This document shows, piece after piece, positions 17,843 to 27,611 of a stretch of DNA of 64,000 nt; within the stretch, counting starts at the first letter, position 1, and each line of letters begins with the position of its first letter. The notes under the pieces were generated by a model. It did not search any database and had not been told where the DNA came from. It saw only the letters and a program-made list of their open reading frames with translations. The translations under genes were made by a program, and so were the position numbers. The stretch spans positions 161,255 through 225,254 of the forward strand of contig NZ_JACHGB010000004.1 in NCBI RefSeq assembly GCF_014202215.1. The letters are read 5' to 3'. The stretch is from Quisquiliibacterium transsilvanicum. Lineage in GTDB: Bacteria > Pseudomonadota > Gammaproteobacteria > Burkholderiales > Burkholderiaceae_E.

Positions 17843-19548
17843 GCGCGAGCACGGCAGCGCCGCCCGATCGAGCCGAACCTGCGGCTGCGCCCGACAATCC
17901 GCTCCAGTCGGCAGTCATGCGATTCCGCCGGGAGTTCATGGTCGTCGGCGTGTTCAGCATGGTGGTCAACCTGCTGATGGTCACTCCCACGCTCTACCTG
18001 CTGCAGGTTTACGATCGTGTGCTGAGCAGCATGAACGCGCTCACGCTGGCGGTGGTGTCCGTCATCACGCTGCTTCTCTTCGCGGTGATGGCCTTCGCTG
18101 AGTGGGCGCGCTCGCGCTTGCTCGTCCGCGTGGGCGTGCGACTGGACCAGGCGCTTGGCGAGCGGGTCTTCCGGGCCAGCTTTCTCTCCTACCTGAATCC
18201 CGCCGAGACCGAGCCCTCCCGGGCCTTCGGTCACCTGATCACGCTGCGCCAGTTCATGACCGGCAACGGCGTGTTCGCGTTCTTCGACAGCCCTTGGGTG
18301 ATCTTCTACCTCGCGGTGCTCTGGCTGCTGCATCCGGTGCTTGGAATCGTCGCGCTGTGCTTCGCGCTGGTCCAGACACTTGCGGCCTGGGCTGGCCATC
18401 GGATCAGCCGTCAGACGGTCCAGGTGTCGACCCGGGCTCAGGCGCGCACCCAGTCCTTCCTGGAGGGGAAACTGCGCAACGTCGAGGCTCTGACTGCGAT
18501 GGGGATGGTCTCGGCGCTGTTCACGCGATGGCAGTCCCTTCATCACGACGGGCTCCTCAAGGCGGGTGAGGCGCAGCAGCGAAGCGGCGCCGTCAACGCG
18601 TTCAGCAAGTTCCTTCGTCACACCCAGCAGGCGATGAGTCTCGGGGTGGGCGCCTGGCTGGTCGTCCAGGGGGAATTGACGCCGGGCGCGATGATCGCAG
18701 CCAATGTGCTGATGACGCGGGCGCTGGCGCCGATCGATCTGCTGGTGTTCGGCTGGCCAGGTTTTATCGCCAGCCGAGAGGCCTGGGGGCGTCTGGCAGA
18801 ACTGCTGCGGAACGCGCCGCCGGTGTCCGAGCGCCATCTTCCGGAGCGGCCGGCCGGCCGCCTGGAGGCCCGGGCGCTGACCGTACGCGTGCCGGGCCGG
18901 GAACGGCCTGTGCTCGAGGACGTCGATCTCAGCCTGTCGCCCGGCAGCGTGACGGTGGTGATGGGCGCCTCTGGATCGGGCAAGTCGACGCTGGCCCGTT
19001 GCCTGCTCGGCATCGGGCCGAAGGCCGACGGACAGGTGCTGCTCGATGGCGAGCCGGTGAGCCGATGGTCGCGTGAATCGCTTGGCGTGCACGTCGGGTA
19101 CCTGCCGCAGGACATCGAACTGTTCGACGGCACCGTCGCAGAGAACATCGCCCGAATGGGGCCCGTCGATTCCGAGCGCGTCGTGGCGGCCGCGCAGGCG
19201 GCCGGGCTGCACGGGATGATCCTGCGGCTGCCTAAGGGCTACGACACCCCCCTGGGAAGCGCCGCCGGCTTCCTTTCCGGGGGCCAGCGTCAGCGCGTGG
19301 GTCTTGCGCGCGCGCTGTACGGAAACCCGGCGCTGGTCGTGCTGGACGAGCCCAATGCAAATCTCGACGACGAGGGCGAGAAGGCCCTTCAGGCAGCAGT
19401 GGCCCGGCTTCGGGCGCAGGGCAGGACCGTGCTGCTGATCAGCCATCGGCAAGGGGTGCTCTCGCTGGCTGACCGTCTGCTGATCCTCGCTCATGGCAGG
19501 GTGGTGGCGAGCGGCCCGCGTGACGAAGTGCTGGCCGGAATGCGGTGA
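17839..19548 (+). CDS. Type I secretion ABC exporter subunit 2 (PrtD-like)
   Basis: A 569-residue half-transporter related to, but clearly different from, its neighbour. Transmembrane helices span residues about 35-300; the ATPase domain has Walker A G-A-S-G-S-G-K-S-T near residue 376, signature LSGGQRQRVGLARALYG and Walker B L-V-V-L-D-E-P-N-A-N-L-D. All catalytic motifs look intact. The start ATG at 17839 follows GGGAGG and overlaps the stop of subunit 1. Two different adjacent ABC subunits feeding one adaptor and one channel suggest a heterodimeric exporter, as described for the RtxB/RtxE pair of Vibrio MARTX secretion. Two separate homodimers remain possible. Confidence 0.93.
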   Translation: MSASTAAPPDRAEPAAAPDNPLQSAVMRFRREFMVVGVFSMVVNLLMVTPTLYLLQVYDRVLSSMNALTLAVVSVITLLLFAVMAFAEWARSRLLVRVGVRLDQALGERVFRASFLSYLNPAETEPSRAFGHLITLRQFMTGNGVFAFFDSPWVIFYLAVLWLLHPVLGIVALCFALVQTLAAWAGHRISRQTVQVSTRAQARTQSFLEGKLRNVEALTAMGMVSALFTRWQSLHHDGLLKAGEAQQRSGAVNAFSKFLRHTQQAMSLGVGAWLVVQGELTPGAMIAANVLMTRALAPIDLLVFGWPGFIASREAWGRLAELLRNAPPVSERHLPERPAGRLEARALTVRVPGRERPVLEDVDLSLSPGSVTVVMGASGSGKSTLARCLLGIGPKADGQVLLDGEPVSRWSRESLGVHVGYLPQDIELFDGTVAENIARMGPVDSERVVAAAQAAGLHGMILRLPKGYDTPLGSAAGFLSGGQRQRVGLARALYGNPALVVLDEPNANLDDEGEKALQAAVARLRAQGRTVLLISHRQGVLSLADRLLILAHGRVVASGPRDEVLAGMR

Positions 19549-19622
19549 TACGGGGCGGCGGCGCGCACGCCGTCCGGTCGCTTGAAGCCACAGAAGGACA
19601 TCGAACAGGATTGGGTCGATTC

Positions 19623-21005
19623 ATGAACCAGATGAACACTGCCGGAACTGCGGCGCAGCTTCAGTCCGCGAAAGCCGGAGAGACGCTCGCGGATCCGCAG
19701 CGGCTCCTGCAGCGATACGCCGACACAGGCGGCGTAGTGCGGATGGGACTCGGCGTGCTTGCGCTGGCCGTCGGGGGCTTCGTCCTGTGGGCGGCGCTCG
19801 CGCCGCTCGACGAAGGCGTTCCCACCCCGGCCACGGTGGCCATCGACACCAAACGCAAGGCGGTGCAGCACCTGAGCGGCGGAATCGTCAAGGAGGTGTT
19901 GGTGCGCGAGGGCGACCAGGTGGACCAGGGCCAGGCGCTGGTGCGGCTGGACGAGGCCGTCAGCCGCGCGAATTTCGAGGCGGTGCGCCAGCGCTATTTC
20001 GGTCTGAGCGCGATGCACAGCCGGCTGCTGGCTGAACAGGTCAGCGCTGCCGGGATCGCTTTCCGCGACGATGTCTTGCGCGCCGCGCGGGAAGATTCCT
20101 ACCTGGCGCAGCAACTGGACACCCAGCGGCAGTTCTTCAGGACACGACGGCAGGGGCTCGAGGCGGAGTTGCAGAGCGTGCGCGAATCGGTGGAGGGCCA
20201 GCGCGCGCAGCGCGAGGCGGCGCGGCAGATGATGACCCAGCGCCAGCGGCAGCAGTCGCTGCTGCAGGAGGAACTGGACAAGCTGCGCGGGCTGGTTGCG
20301 GAAGGTTATGCCCCGCGCAATCGCCAGCTCGAGCTGGAGCGCCAGATGGCGGACCTGCACGCGGCGCAGGCCGATCTGCGGGGCACGATCGAGCGCGCCA
20401 CTCGGACGATCGCCGAGCTTGAACAGCGCGTGCTCGCGCGCCGGGCCGACTTCCGCAAGGAGGTTGGGGCACAACTCGCCGATGTCGCGCGCGAGGTCCA
20501 GGCCGACGCTGAAAAATACACCGCGGTCAGCAACGAGCTGCGGCGTGTCGATATCGTGGCCCCGGCTGCCGGCCAGGTGGTGGGGCTCGCAGTGCAGACC
20601 GTTGGCGCCGTCGTGCAGCCCGGGCAGAAGCTGATGGACATCGTGCCGAGAGAGCAGGAACTGCTGCTGGAGGCGCAGATCGCCCCGCACCTGATCGACA
20701 AGGTCGCGCCCGGCCTGCCGGCCGACATCCGCTTCTCTGCCTTCACGCACTCGCCGCAACTGGTCGTCGAAGGCAGGGTGGTGTCGGTGTCCGGAGACCT
20801 GTTGGCCGATCCGGCCAACCCGCAGTTCAGCTACTTCCTGGCGCGGCTGCGGGTCACGCCCGAGGGAATGCGGGCGCTCGGTGGCCGGCAGATGCAGCCC
20901 GGCATGCCGGCCGAGGTGATCATCCGGACCGGCGAGCGCTCGATGCTGACCTATCTGCTCGGCCCCCTGACTCGTCGCATCGCGGCGTCGATGAAGGAGG
21001 AATGA
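19623..21005 (+). CDS. Type I secretion periplasmic adaptor (HlyD family)
   Basis: A 460-residue membrane fusion protein: a short cytoplasmic N-terminus, one transmembrane helix near residues 40-63 (MGLGVLALAVGGFVLWAAL), a lipoyl/barrel segment (QHLSGGIVKEVLVREGDQV), a long coiled coil (about 110-300) rich in Gln, Arg and Glu, then the returning lipoyl half (V-D-I-V-A-P-A-A-G-Q-V-V-G-L) and beta-barrel. It links the inner-membrane ABC exporter to the outer-membrane channel. ATG 19623 was chosen because AGGA precedes it and the family starts with a short cytoplasmic tail; a GTG at 19545 overlapping the upstream stop is an alternative. Confidence 0.93.
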   Translation: MNQMNTAGTAAQLQSAKAGETLADPQRLLQRYADTGGVVRMGLGVLALAVGGFVLWAALAPLDEGVPTPATVAIDTKRKAVQHLSGGIVKEVLVREGDQVDQGQALVRLDEAVSRANFEAVRQRYFGLSAMHSRLLAEQVSAAGIAFRDDVLRAAREDSYLAQQLDTQRQFFRTRRQGLEAELQSVRESVEGQRAQREAARQMMTQRQRQQSLLQEELDKLRGLVAEGYAPRNRQLELERQMADLHAAQADLRGTIERATRTIAELEQRVLARRADFRKEVGAQLADVAREVQADAEKYTAVSNELRRVDIVAPAAGQVVGLAVQTVGAVVQPGQKLMDIVPREQELLLEAQIAPHLIDKVAPGLPADIRFSAFTHSPQLVVEGRVVSVSGDLLADPANPQFSYFLARLRVTPEGMRALGGRQMQPGMPAEVIIRTGERSMLTYLLGPLTRRIAASMKEE

Positions 21006-22348
21006 GGATGCACTGCACCCTGCGCGGAGTACGCGCCCTGTTGGCCATGCTCGCCCTGGCGCTGCCCGGGGCGGCCTCCGGGACGAGCCTGCAGCAGGCC
21101 TTCCTGCGCGCGCTGGAGCACGACGCGGGGCTCAGGGCTTCGCGTGCCGGCCTGGAGTCCAGCCGCGAGCGGGTTCCCCAGGCGCGCGCCCAGTTGCTAC
21201 CGCAGGTTCAGGCGAGCTGGGGGCGCAATTTCAACGACCTGACGACCACCTCGACTGCGAGCGCAGGCCCTGCGGCGCGCGCCGAGAGCAGCTACTACAG
21301 CTACAGCGCGAGCCTGTCGGTGCGCCAGCCCCTGTTCAACCTGCAGCGCTACCGGAACCTGCAGCAGGCCAACTCGCTGGTCGTGGAAGCGGAGTCCGGC
21401 TTCGAGAAGGCGAGAGCCGACCTCCTGGTACGGCTCGCAGGGGCCTACATGGAGGCGCTCTTCGCCCGGGAGCAGCTCCGCTTCGCGCTTTCGCAGCGGG
21501 AACAGTTGCGGGTGGTTCTGGATGCGGCGCGCAAGGCCCTGGCGGCGGGCAGCGGCACCCGCACCGATGTGGACGATGCCCAGGCCCGGCTGGACCAGGC
21601 GCTGGCCGACGAACTCGATGCACGCCAGGCTTTGGACTTCTCGGATCGTCAGTTGCATCTCCTGACCGGACAGCCGGCATCGGAGCTACCGGCGCTGCGC
21701 CCGCAGGCGCTGGCGCGGCTGCCCGTCGACACAAGTCCGCTCGAGCAGTGGATCGCGCAGGCGCAGCGGGTCAACCCGGAGGTGCACGCTCTCCAGGCTC
21801 GCCTCGAGGCGGCGCAGCGCGAGGTGGACAAGGCTCGGGCGAGTCATGCGCCCACGCTCGAAGCCGTGTTGCAGTGGAGCGATAGCGCCAACGACAATGT
21901 CGTCAGCCTCAATCGCCGCTTCGAGAACCGCGCCGTGGGGGTCCAGCTCGTGGTTCCGCTCTATCAGGGCGGCGCAGTGCAGTCGCAGGTCCGGCAAGCG
22001 CTGGCCGAGCTCGAACGCGCCACGGAGACGCTGGAGGACCGGCGCCGCCAGATCGCGCTCGAGGTCCATCGAGAGCATCGCGGCGTCACCGGGGGCGAGT
22101 CGCGCATCCGGGCGCTGGAGCAGGCGGTCCGCTCGGCGCAGACTCAGGTGCAATCCACGCGGCAGTCCCGCAAGGCCGGCGTGCGTACGGTGCTCGACGA
22201 GCTTGACGCCGAGCAGCGGCTGTCACGGCTGGAGCGTGACCTGGCTCAGGCTCGCTATCTGTACCTGATGTCGTCGGTGCGTCTTCAGACCCTGGCAGGG
22301 CGCGAGCCGCTCGAGGTGGTTGCCGACGTGTCCCGCATCTTCGATTGA
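21002..22348 (+). CDS. Outer-membrane channel of type I secretion (TolC family)
   Basis: A 448-residue outer-membrane efflux protein. An N-terminal signal peptide (residues about 1-28, A-L-L-A-M-L-A-L-A-L-P-G-A-A-S-G) is followed by the two-fold repeated helical/strand units of the TolC family (S-L-Q-Q-A-F-L-R-A-L-E-H-D near the start, V-P-L-Y-Q-G-G in the middle). Length is normal. The start overlaps the adaptor stop by 4 bases, completing a five-gene unit from the TnpB-like gene to this channel. It provides the exit duct for the secreted surface proteins. Confidence 0.93.
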   Translation: MRMHCTLRGVRALLAMLALALPGAASGTSLQQAFLRALEHDAGLRASRAGLESSRERVPQARAQLLPQVQASWGRNFNDLTTTSTASAGPAARAESSYYSYSASLSVRQPLFNLQRYRNLQQANSLVVEAESGFEKARADLLVRLAGAYMEALFAREQLRFALSQREQLRVVLDAARKALAAGSGTRTDVDDAQARLDQALADELDARQALDFSDRQLHLLTGQPASELPALRPQALARLPVDTSPLEQWIAQAQRVNPEVHALQARLEAAQREVDKARASHAPTLEAVLQWSDSANDNVVSLNRRFENRAVGVQLVVPLYQGGAVQSQVRQALAELERATETLEDRRRQIALEVHREHRGVTGGESRIRALEQAVRSAQTQVQSTRQSRKAGVRTVLDELDAEQRLSRLERDLAQARYLYLMSSVRLQTLAGREPLEVVADVSRIFD

Positions 22349-22410
22349 GACACGGCGGCGCTGCAGCGGGGCGCTCTCGACGCTCGGATAAAACCGTAGC
22401 GAGGCAAGAA

Positions 22411-22431
22411 AATCGCAATGAATTTGCGATT
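22411..22431 (+). promoter_or_regulatory. Inverted repeat upstream of the winged-helix gene
   Basis: AATCGCAA and TTGCGATT are perfect 8-bp arms around TGAAT in an AT-rich stretch, 65 bp before the GTG of the winged-helix gene. There is no T-run directly after the second arm, so an operator is more likely than a terminator. Confidence 0.4.
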
Positions 22432-22495
22432 CTGACTTGTTGGAGCATTTTTGATGGTTTAGCGGCGCACTTGGATTGCACTTCCAAGGCGCGCG

Positions 22496-22861
22496 GTGGC
22501 ACAACAAGAACAGATCAAATGGTTGTTGAATCTGAGGGAATGGGAACTCCGTAACCTGCCCATCCGAAGGTCGGTGATGGCGTACGAAATTTACCTCCGG
22601 CTCGCGCTGTTATCAGGCAACGGCGGGCCGCTGCATGGGGTGAGCCTTAAGCGCTTCTACCTGTCGCTAGGGTGCTCTGAGTATGGTGCCCGGATGCATC
22701 TGCGTCGTCTGGAGCGGGACGGATGGATAGGTTTCGTCGAGGGAGACGGCGACCGGCGGGGGCGGCAGGTGGTCCTCACGGAGAAGTTCGAAGCCCTCCG
22801 TCGCAGCCACCTGCAGATCTTGAGCGACCTGCGACAAGAACCGCGACCTGCCCGTTTGTGA
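22496..22861 (+). CDS. Winged-helix DNA-binding protein (MarR-like)
   Basis: A 121-residue protein with a GTG start preceded by AAGG. Residues about 35-105 fit a winged helix: a helix M-A-Y-E-I-Y-L-R-L-A-L-L, a recognition helix region S-E-Y-G-A-R-M-H-L-R-R-L-E-R-D-G-W-I and a basic wing (E-G-D-G-D-R-R-G-R-Q-V-V-L-T). This wing pattern is typical of MarR-like or replication-initiator-like small regulators. The target is not known. It follows the secretion operon in the same direction with a 147-bp gap that holds an inverted repeat, so autoregulation or control of the neighbouring secretion or sensor genes is possible. Confidence 0.65.
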   Translation: MAQQEQIKWLLNLREWELRNLPIRRSVMAYEIYLRLALLSGNGGPLHGVSLKRFYLSLGCSEYGARMHLRRLERDGWIGFVEGDGDRRGRQVVLTEKFEALRRSHLQILSDLRQEPRPARL

Positions 22862-23025
22862 CGCCCTACGTGCCGTCCGGCGACTTGTGCCTTAGTTCCT
22901 GCCTCACGGGCGCGGGGTTCTGTCAGAATGCAAACCGATTCGCGTTCTCCAAAGAAAATGGCGATCCCGCCTCGAATGGACGACGGCGGAACATCTTGCG
23001 GAGTCCCATCACGACCTCCGATTCC

Positions 23026-24714
23026 ATGCCCGCCAGAATGGCAGTTGACCCGCCTCCCGACCGTCGCCTGCGTCCGCTGCACGTGTTCGCCGGTCTTGCC
23101 GCGCTCCTTGCGATCCTCTGGTTTTCGATCTGGTTCCTGGTCCAGGAGGGGAAGCGCGCTGCGCTGACCAACGTCGATCGCAACAACAGCAACCTGGCGG
23201 TGGGCGTGGCGCAGCACGCAGAGGTCACGCTGAACCAGGCCGACCGCCTCGCGCTGGTGCTGCGCGAACTGTGGCAAGAACCCGTCCAGTTCGCGCGCCA
23301 GAGCGCGTCGATGAAAGAGATGGTCCGGGGCAGCGAGGCCATGCTGCAGGCGGCCATCGCGGTGGCCGACGGCACCGTCGTCTGGACCACCGTGGACGGG
23401 CCGGCCGCGAACATCAGCGATCGCGAGCACTTCCGGGTCCACGTCGATCGAGACCTTGGCCGTCCCTTCGTGAGCAAGCCGGTGCTTGGCCGGGTATCCG
23501 GCAACTGGTCGGTGCAGGTGACGCGTCGCCTCAACGACCCGCATGGCGGGTTTGCGGGCGTGGTGGTGCTTTCGCTGGATCCCTTCTATTTCACGCGCCG
23601 GTTCGCGAGGCTGCAGATCGGGGATTCCGGGCGCGTTGCGCTGGTGGGCACGGACGGAGTGGTGCGTGCCCGCACGACCGGGACACAGAAGGAGAGTGCG
23701 GGCGACGTGATCGCGGACACGCAGGCGCTTCAGCTGTTGCGCACCCGGGCGAGGGGCAGGCTCGCCATCGTGAGCGGCTGGGACGGGATCGAGCGGCTGG
23801 ACGTGTTCAGTGCGGTGGGCGACTACGATCTGCGCGCCCTCGTCGGTGTCTCTCGGGACGAGGCGCTTCGGGATTTCCACGACAGCCGTCGCAACTACCT
23901 TGTCTTCGGCGCGCTCGTCTCCATGCTGCTGGCCACCATGTCCGTGCTCATCGTCGTGGGGCTCAGGCGGCAGCTGGCGCTGCTCGCCGAGGCCGAGCAG
24001 GCGCGCCTCCGCGCCGAGCGCTCGAATGCGCGCAAGACGGAGTTCGTCGGCGCCATCGCGCATGAGGTGCGCACGCCGCTCAGCAGCATCATCGGGTACT
24101 CGCAACTGATCGCCGCCGGCAAGGTCGACCCCGTCCGCCATGCGGCCTTCGCGCGGCAGGTGGAAGCTGCCGGCCTGCGCGTCAGCGAGACGATGAACGA
24201 CCTCCTGGAGATCGCTCGCATCGAGGCGAACAAGCTGGTGTTCACGTACTCGCGTGTATCGCTGCGCGAACTGGTCGGAGACTGCGTCGACGTGTTGGAG
24301 CCGAAGGCCAGGGCGAAGGGGCTCTTGCTGAAAGCCGAGTTTGCCGATGACGTGCCGGATGCGTTGCAGACGGATCGCGCCCGGGTGCAGCAGGTGCTGA
24401 CGCATCTCGTCGACAATGCCATCCGGCACGCCGGTGAGGGAGAGGTGGACATCCGTGTCACCCGGGACGGCGACAAGTTTCGGATCGTGGTTGCCGACCA
24501 GGGGCAGGGCATCCCCGCGGACGTTCTCGATTCCCTGTTCAACCGTTTCGAAGGCGACATGTCCCCGGTCGCTTTGCGCATCAGCGGGACCGGACTTGGT
24601 CTGTCGATCGTCAAGGCTGTCGTCGAGCGCATGGGGGGGCGTGTGCGGGCCGAGGTGCTCCCGAACGTGGGCACGCGCATCGAGGTCGTTCTGCCCTTCC
24701 CGCTGCCGGACTGA
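23026..24714 (+). CDS. Membrane sensor histidine kinase with periplasmic (dCACHE-like) domain
   Basis: A 562-residue kinase. Transmembrane helix 1 is near residues 20-42 and helix 2 near 290-312; between them lies an extracytoplasmic PDC/CACHE-type sensor (V-V-W-T-T-V-D-G-P-A, then F-V-S-K-P-V-L-G-R-V). The cytoplasmic part has HisKA with phospho-accepting His about 346 (I-A-H-E-V-R-T-P-L-S) and an ATPase domain with N-box D-N-A-I-R-H-A (about 463), D-Q-G-Q-G-I-P and GTGLGLSIVKAVVERMGG. No receiver is attached. The next gene, 3 bp downstream, carries a receiver and is a likely partner. The start is uncertain, since ATG 23038 is also possible. Confidence 0.88.
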   Translation: MPARMAVDPPPDRRLRPLHVFAGLAALLAILWFSIWFLVQEGKRAALTNVDRNNSNLAVGVAQHAEVTLNQADRLALVLRELWQEPVQFARQSASMKEMVRGSEAMLQAAIAVADGTVVWTTVDGPAANISDREHFRVHVDRDLGRPFVSKPVLGRVSGNWSVQVTRRLNDPHGGFAGVVVLSLDPFYFTRRFARLQIGDSGRVALVGTDGVVRARTTGTQKESAGDVIADTQALQLLRTRARGRLAIVSGWDGIERLDVFSAVGDYDLRALVGVSRDEALRDFHDSRRNYLVFGALVSMLLATMSVLIVVGLRRQLALLAEAEQARLRAERSNARKTEFVGAIAHEVRTPLSSIIGYSQLIAAGKVDPVRHAAFARQVEAAGLRVSETMNDLLEIARIEANKLVFTYSRVSLRELVGDCVDVLEPKARAKGLLLKAEFADDVPDALQTDRARVQQVLTHLVDNAIRHAGEGEVDIRVTRDGDKFRIVVADQGQGIPADVLDSLFNRFEGDMSPVALRISGTGLGLSIVKAVVERMGGRVRAEVLPNVGTRIEVVLPFPLPD

Positions 24715-24717
24715 TCG

Positions 24718-26248
<1,531 letters not shown>

Positions 26249-26265
<17 letters not shown>

Positions 26266-27559
26266 CGAGGCCGCGCAGAGCTTGCGCCAAGGACTTCGCT
26301 CCTTGGAGCGGCGCGTCAACGTGTGGGGCCTGGTCGCGGTCGCGCTCCTGCTGTCGGCATTCGGGCTCGTGCTTCTGGATGAGCGGTTCGACAACGAGTT
26401 GCAGTCGCTGCCCCGCGTTCGCATGGATGCCGTACAGGTTGCGGGGGAGCTCAGGGTCCGGGTGGGGGTGCTCACGGACTTTTCGCGCCAGTACGCTGCC
26501 ACGGGCAATCCGGTCTACCTCCGGTACTACGAAACCGAGGTCGCGATCCACGAGGGCAGGGCGCCCGCTCCGCCCGAGTACTCGGGACGGTTCTGGTATC
26601 TCGTGATGGCCGGTGAGGTCGAGCTGCCGCCCTGGGGAGTGTCGGATTCCTTCGAGCAGCGCGTGGCGCGGATGGGGTTCACGGAAGGCGAGCGGGCCGA
26701 GCTTGCACGGGCGGTCCAGGGCTGGCTGAAGCTCAGGGCCATCGAACAGGCTGCGCTGGCGGGCCTGTTCTCCGAGCCGGGCGGAGCGACGGGGCGATTC
26801 GTCCCGGCACTGCATGATGCAGCCTACGTCGGGGCGCGTGCCGACGCGCTTCGCCCGCTCGAGACCTTCCTGGTGTCCGTTGGCAGCCGTGTCGAGGCGC
26901 GCACGGCTGCGCTGCTGCGCAGCAAGCGGCTCGCTCACGCCGGTCTGATGGCCGCGGCGCTGGGGCTGGCCGCCTCGCTGGTGGCGGTGCTGTGGCTGCT
27001 CAGGTCACGCCTGCTTCGCCCGCTCGAGACCCTTGACGGCTGGATGCAGGGCGCCGGTGCCGCCGGGGTGCCGCGCAGCCTCGGCATGCTGCAGCCTCTG
27101 GCGCGCACGCTTGAGCGATCGACGGCGGAGGTGGACGCACTGGTGGGCGACCGGGAACAGCTGATCCGCGCATTGAGACAGGCCGACGCCCGCTTCGCGC
27201 GGCTGGCGGCCCAGGTGCGGGAGCTCGCGTTCGAATGCCGCCTCGACCCCGTGCTGCACCTGCCCAGGTTCAGCTACGTCAGTCCCCGGGCGCGCGATGT
27301 CCTGGGGATCGAGCCGGATGCCCTGATGGCGGAACCAGAGTGTCTTGCCGAGGCCATGCCCCCGGAGGATCTCCGGGCGCTTCGGGACTCGGTCGAACGC
27401 GCCCTGGCATGCGGCGGACCGCTCGAACTGACGCTGCGTGTCCGGTCGCCGGCCGACGGGCTGCTCCGGGCGGTCCGGCTGCAGGCGGTGGCCACCGACG
27501 AGCGTCGAGGACGGCATGCGTATGCCGGGGCCATTCGTCCTGTCGACCGCGAGGTTTGA
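26249..27559 (+). CDS. Membrane-bound PAS sensor protein without kinase output
   Basis: A 436-residue protein overlapping the hybrid kinase by 17 bases. Transmembrane helix 1 lies near residues 27-43, an extracytoplasmic all-helical domain of about 185 residues follows, then helix 2 near 232-252, a coiled linker (L-E-R-S-T-A-E-V-D-A-L-V-G-D-R-E-Q-L) and a PAS-fold end (S-Y-V-S-P-R-A-R-D-V-L-G-I-E-P-D-A-L-M). The frame ends without kinase, cyclase or phosphodiesterase domain. It may modulate the two kinases upstream. It could also be the front half of a shortened kinase, but a strong terminator follows and no kinase remnant is visible. Confidence 0.72.
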
Positions 27560-27611
27560 GAGGTAAACCGTGTATCATTGAGGCGAGTCACGCTTTGACC
27601 GGTTTGGCTCA

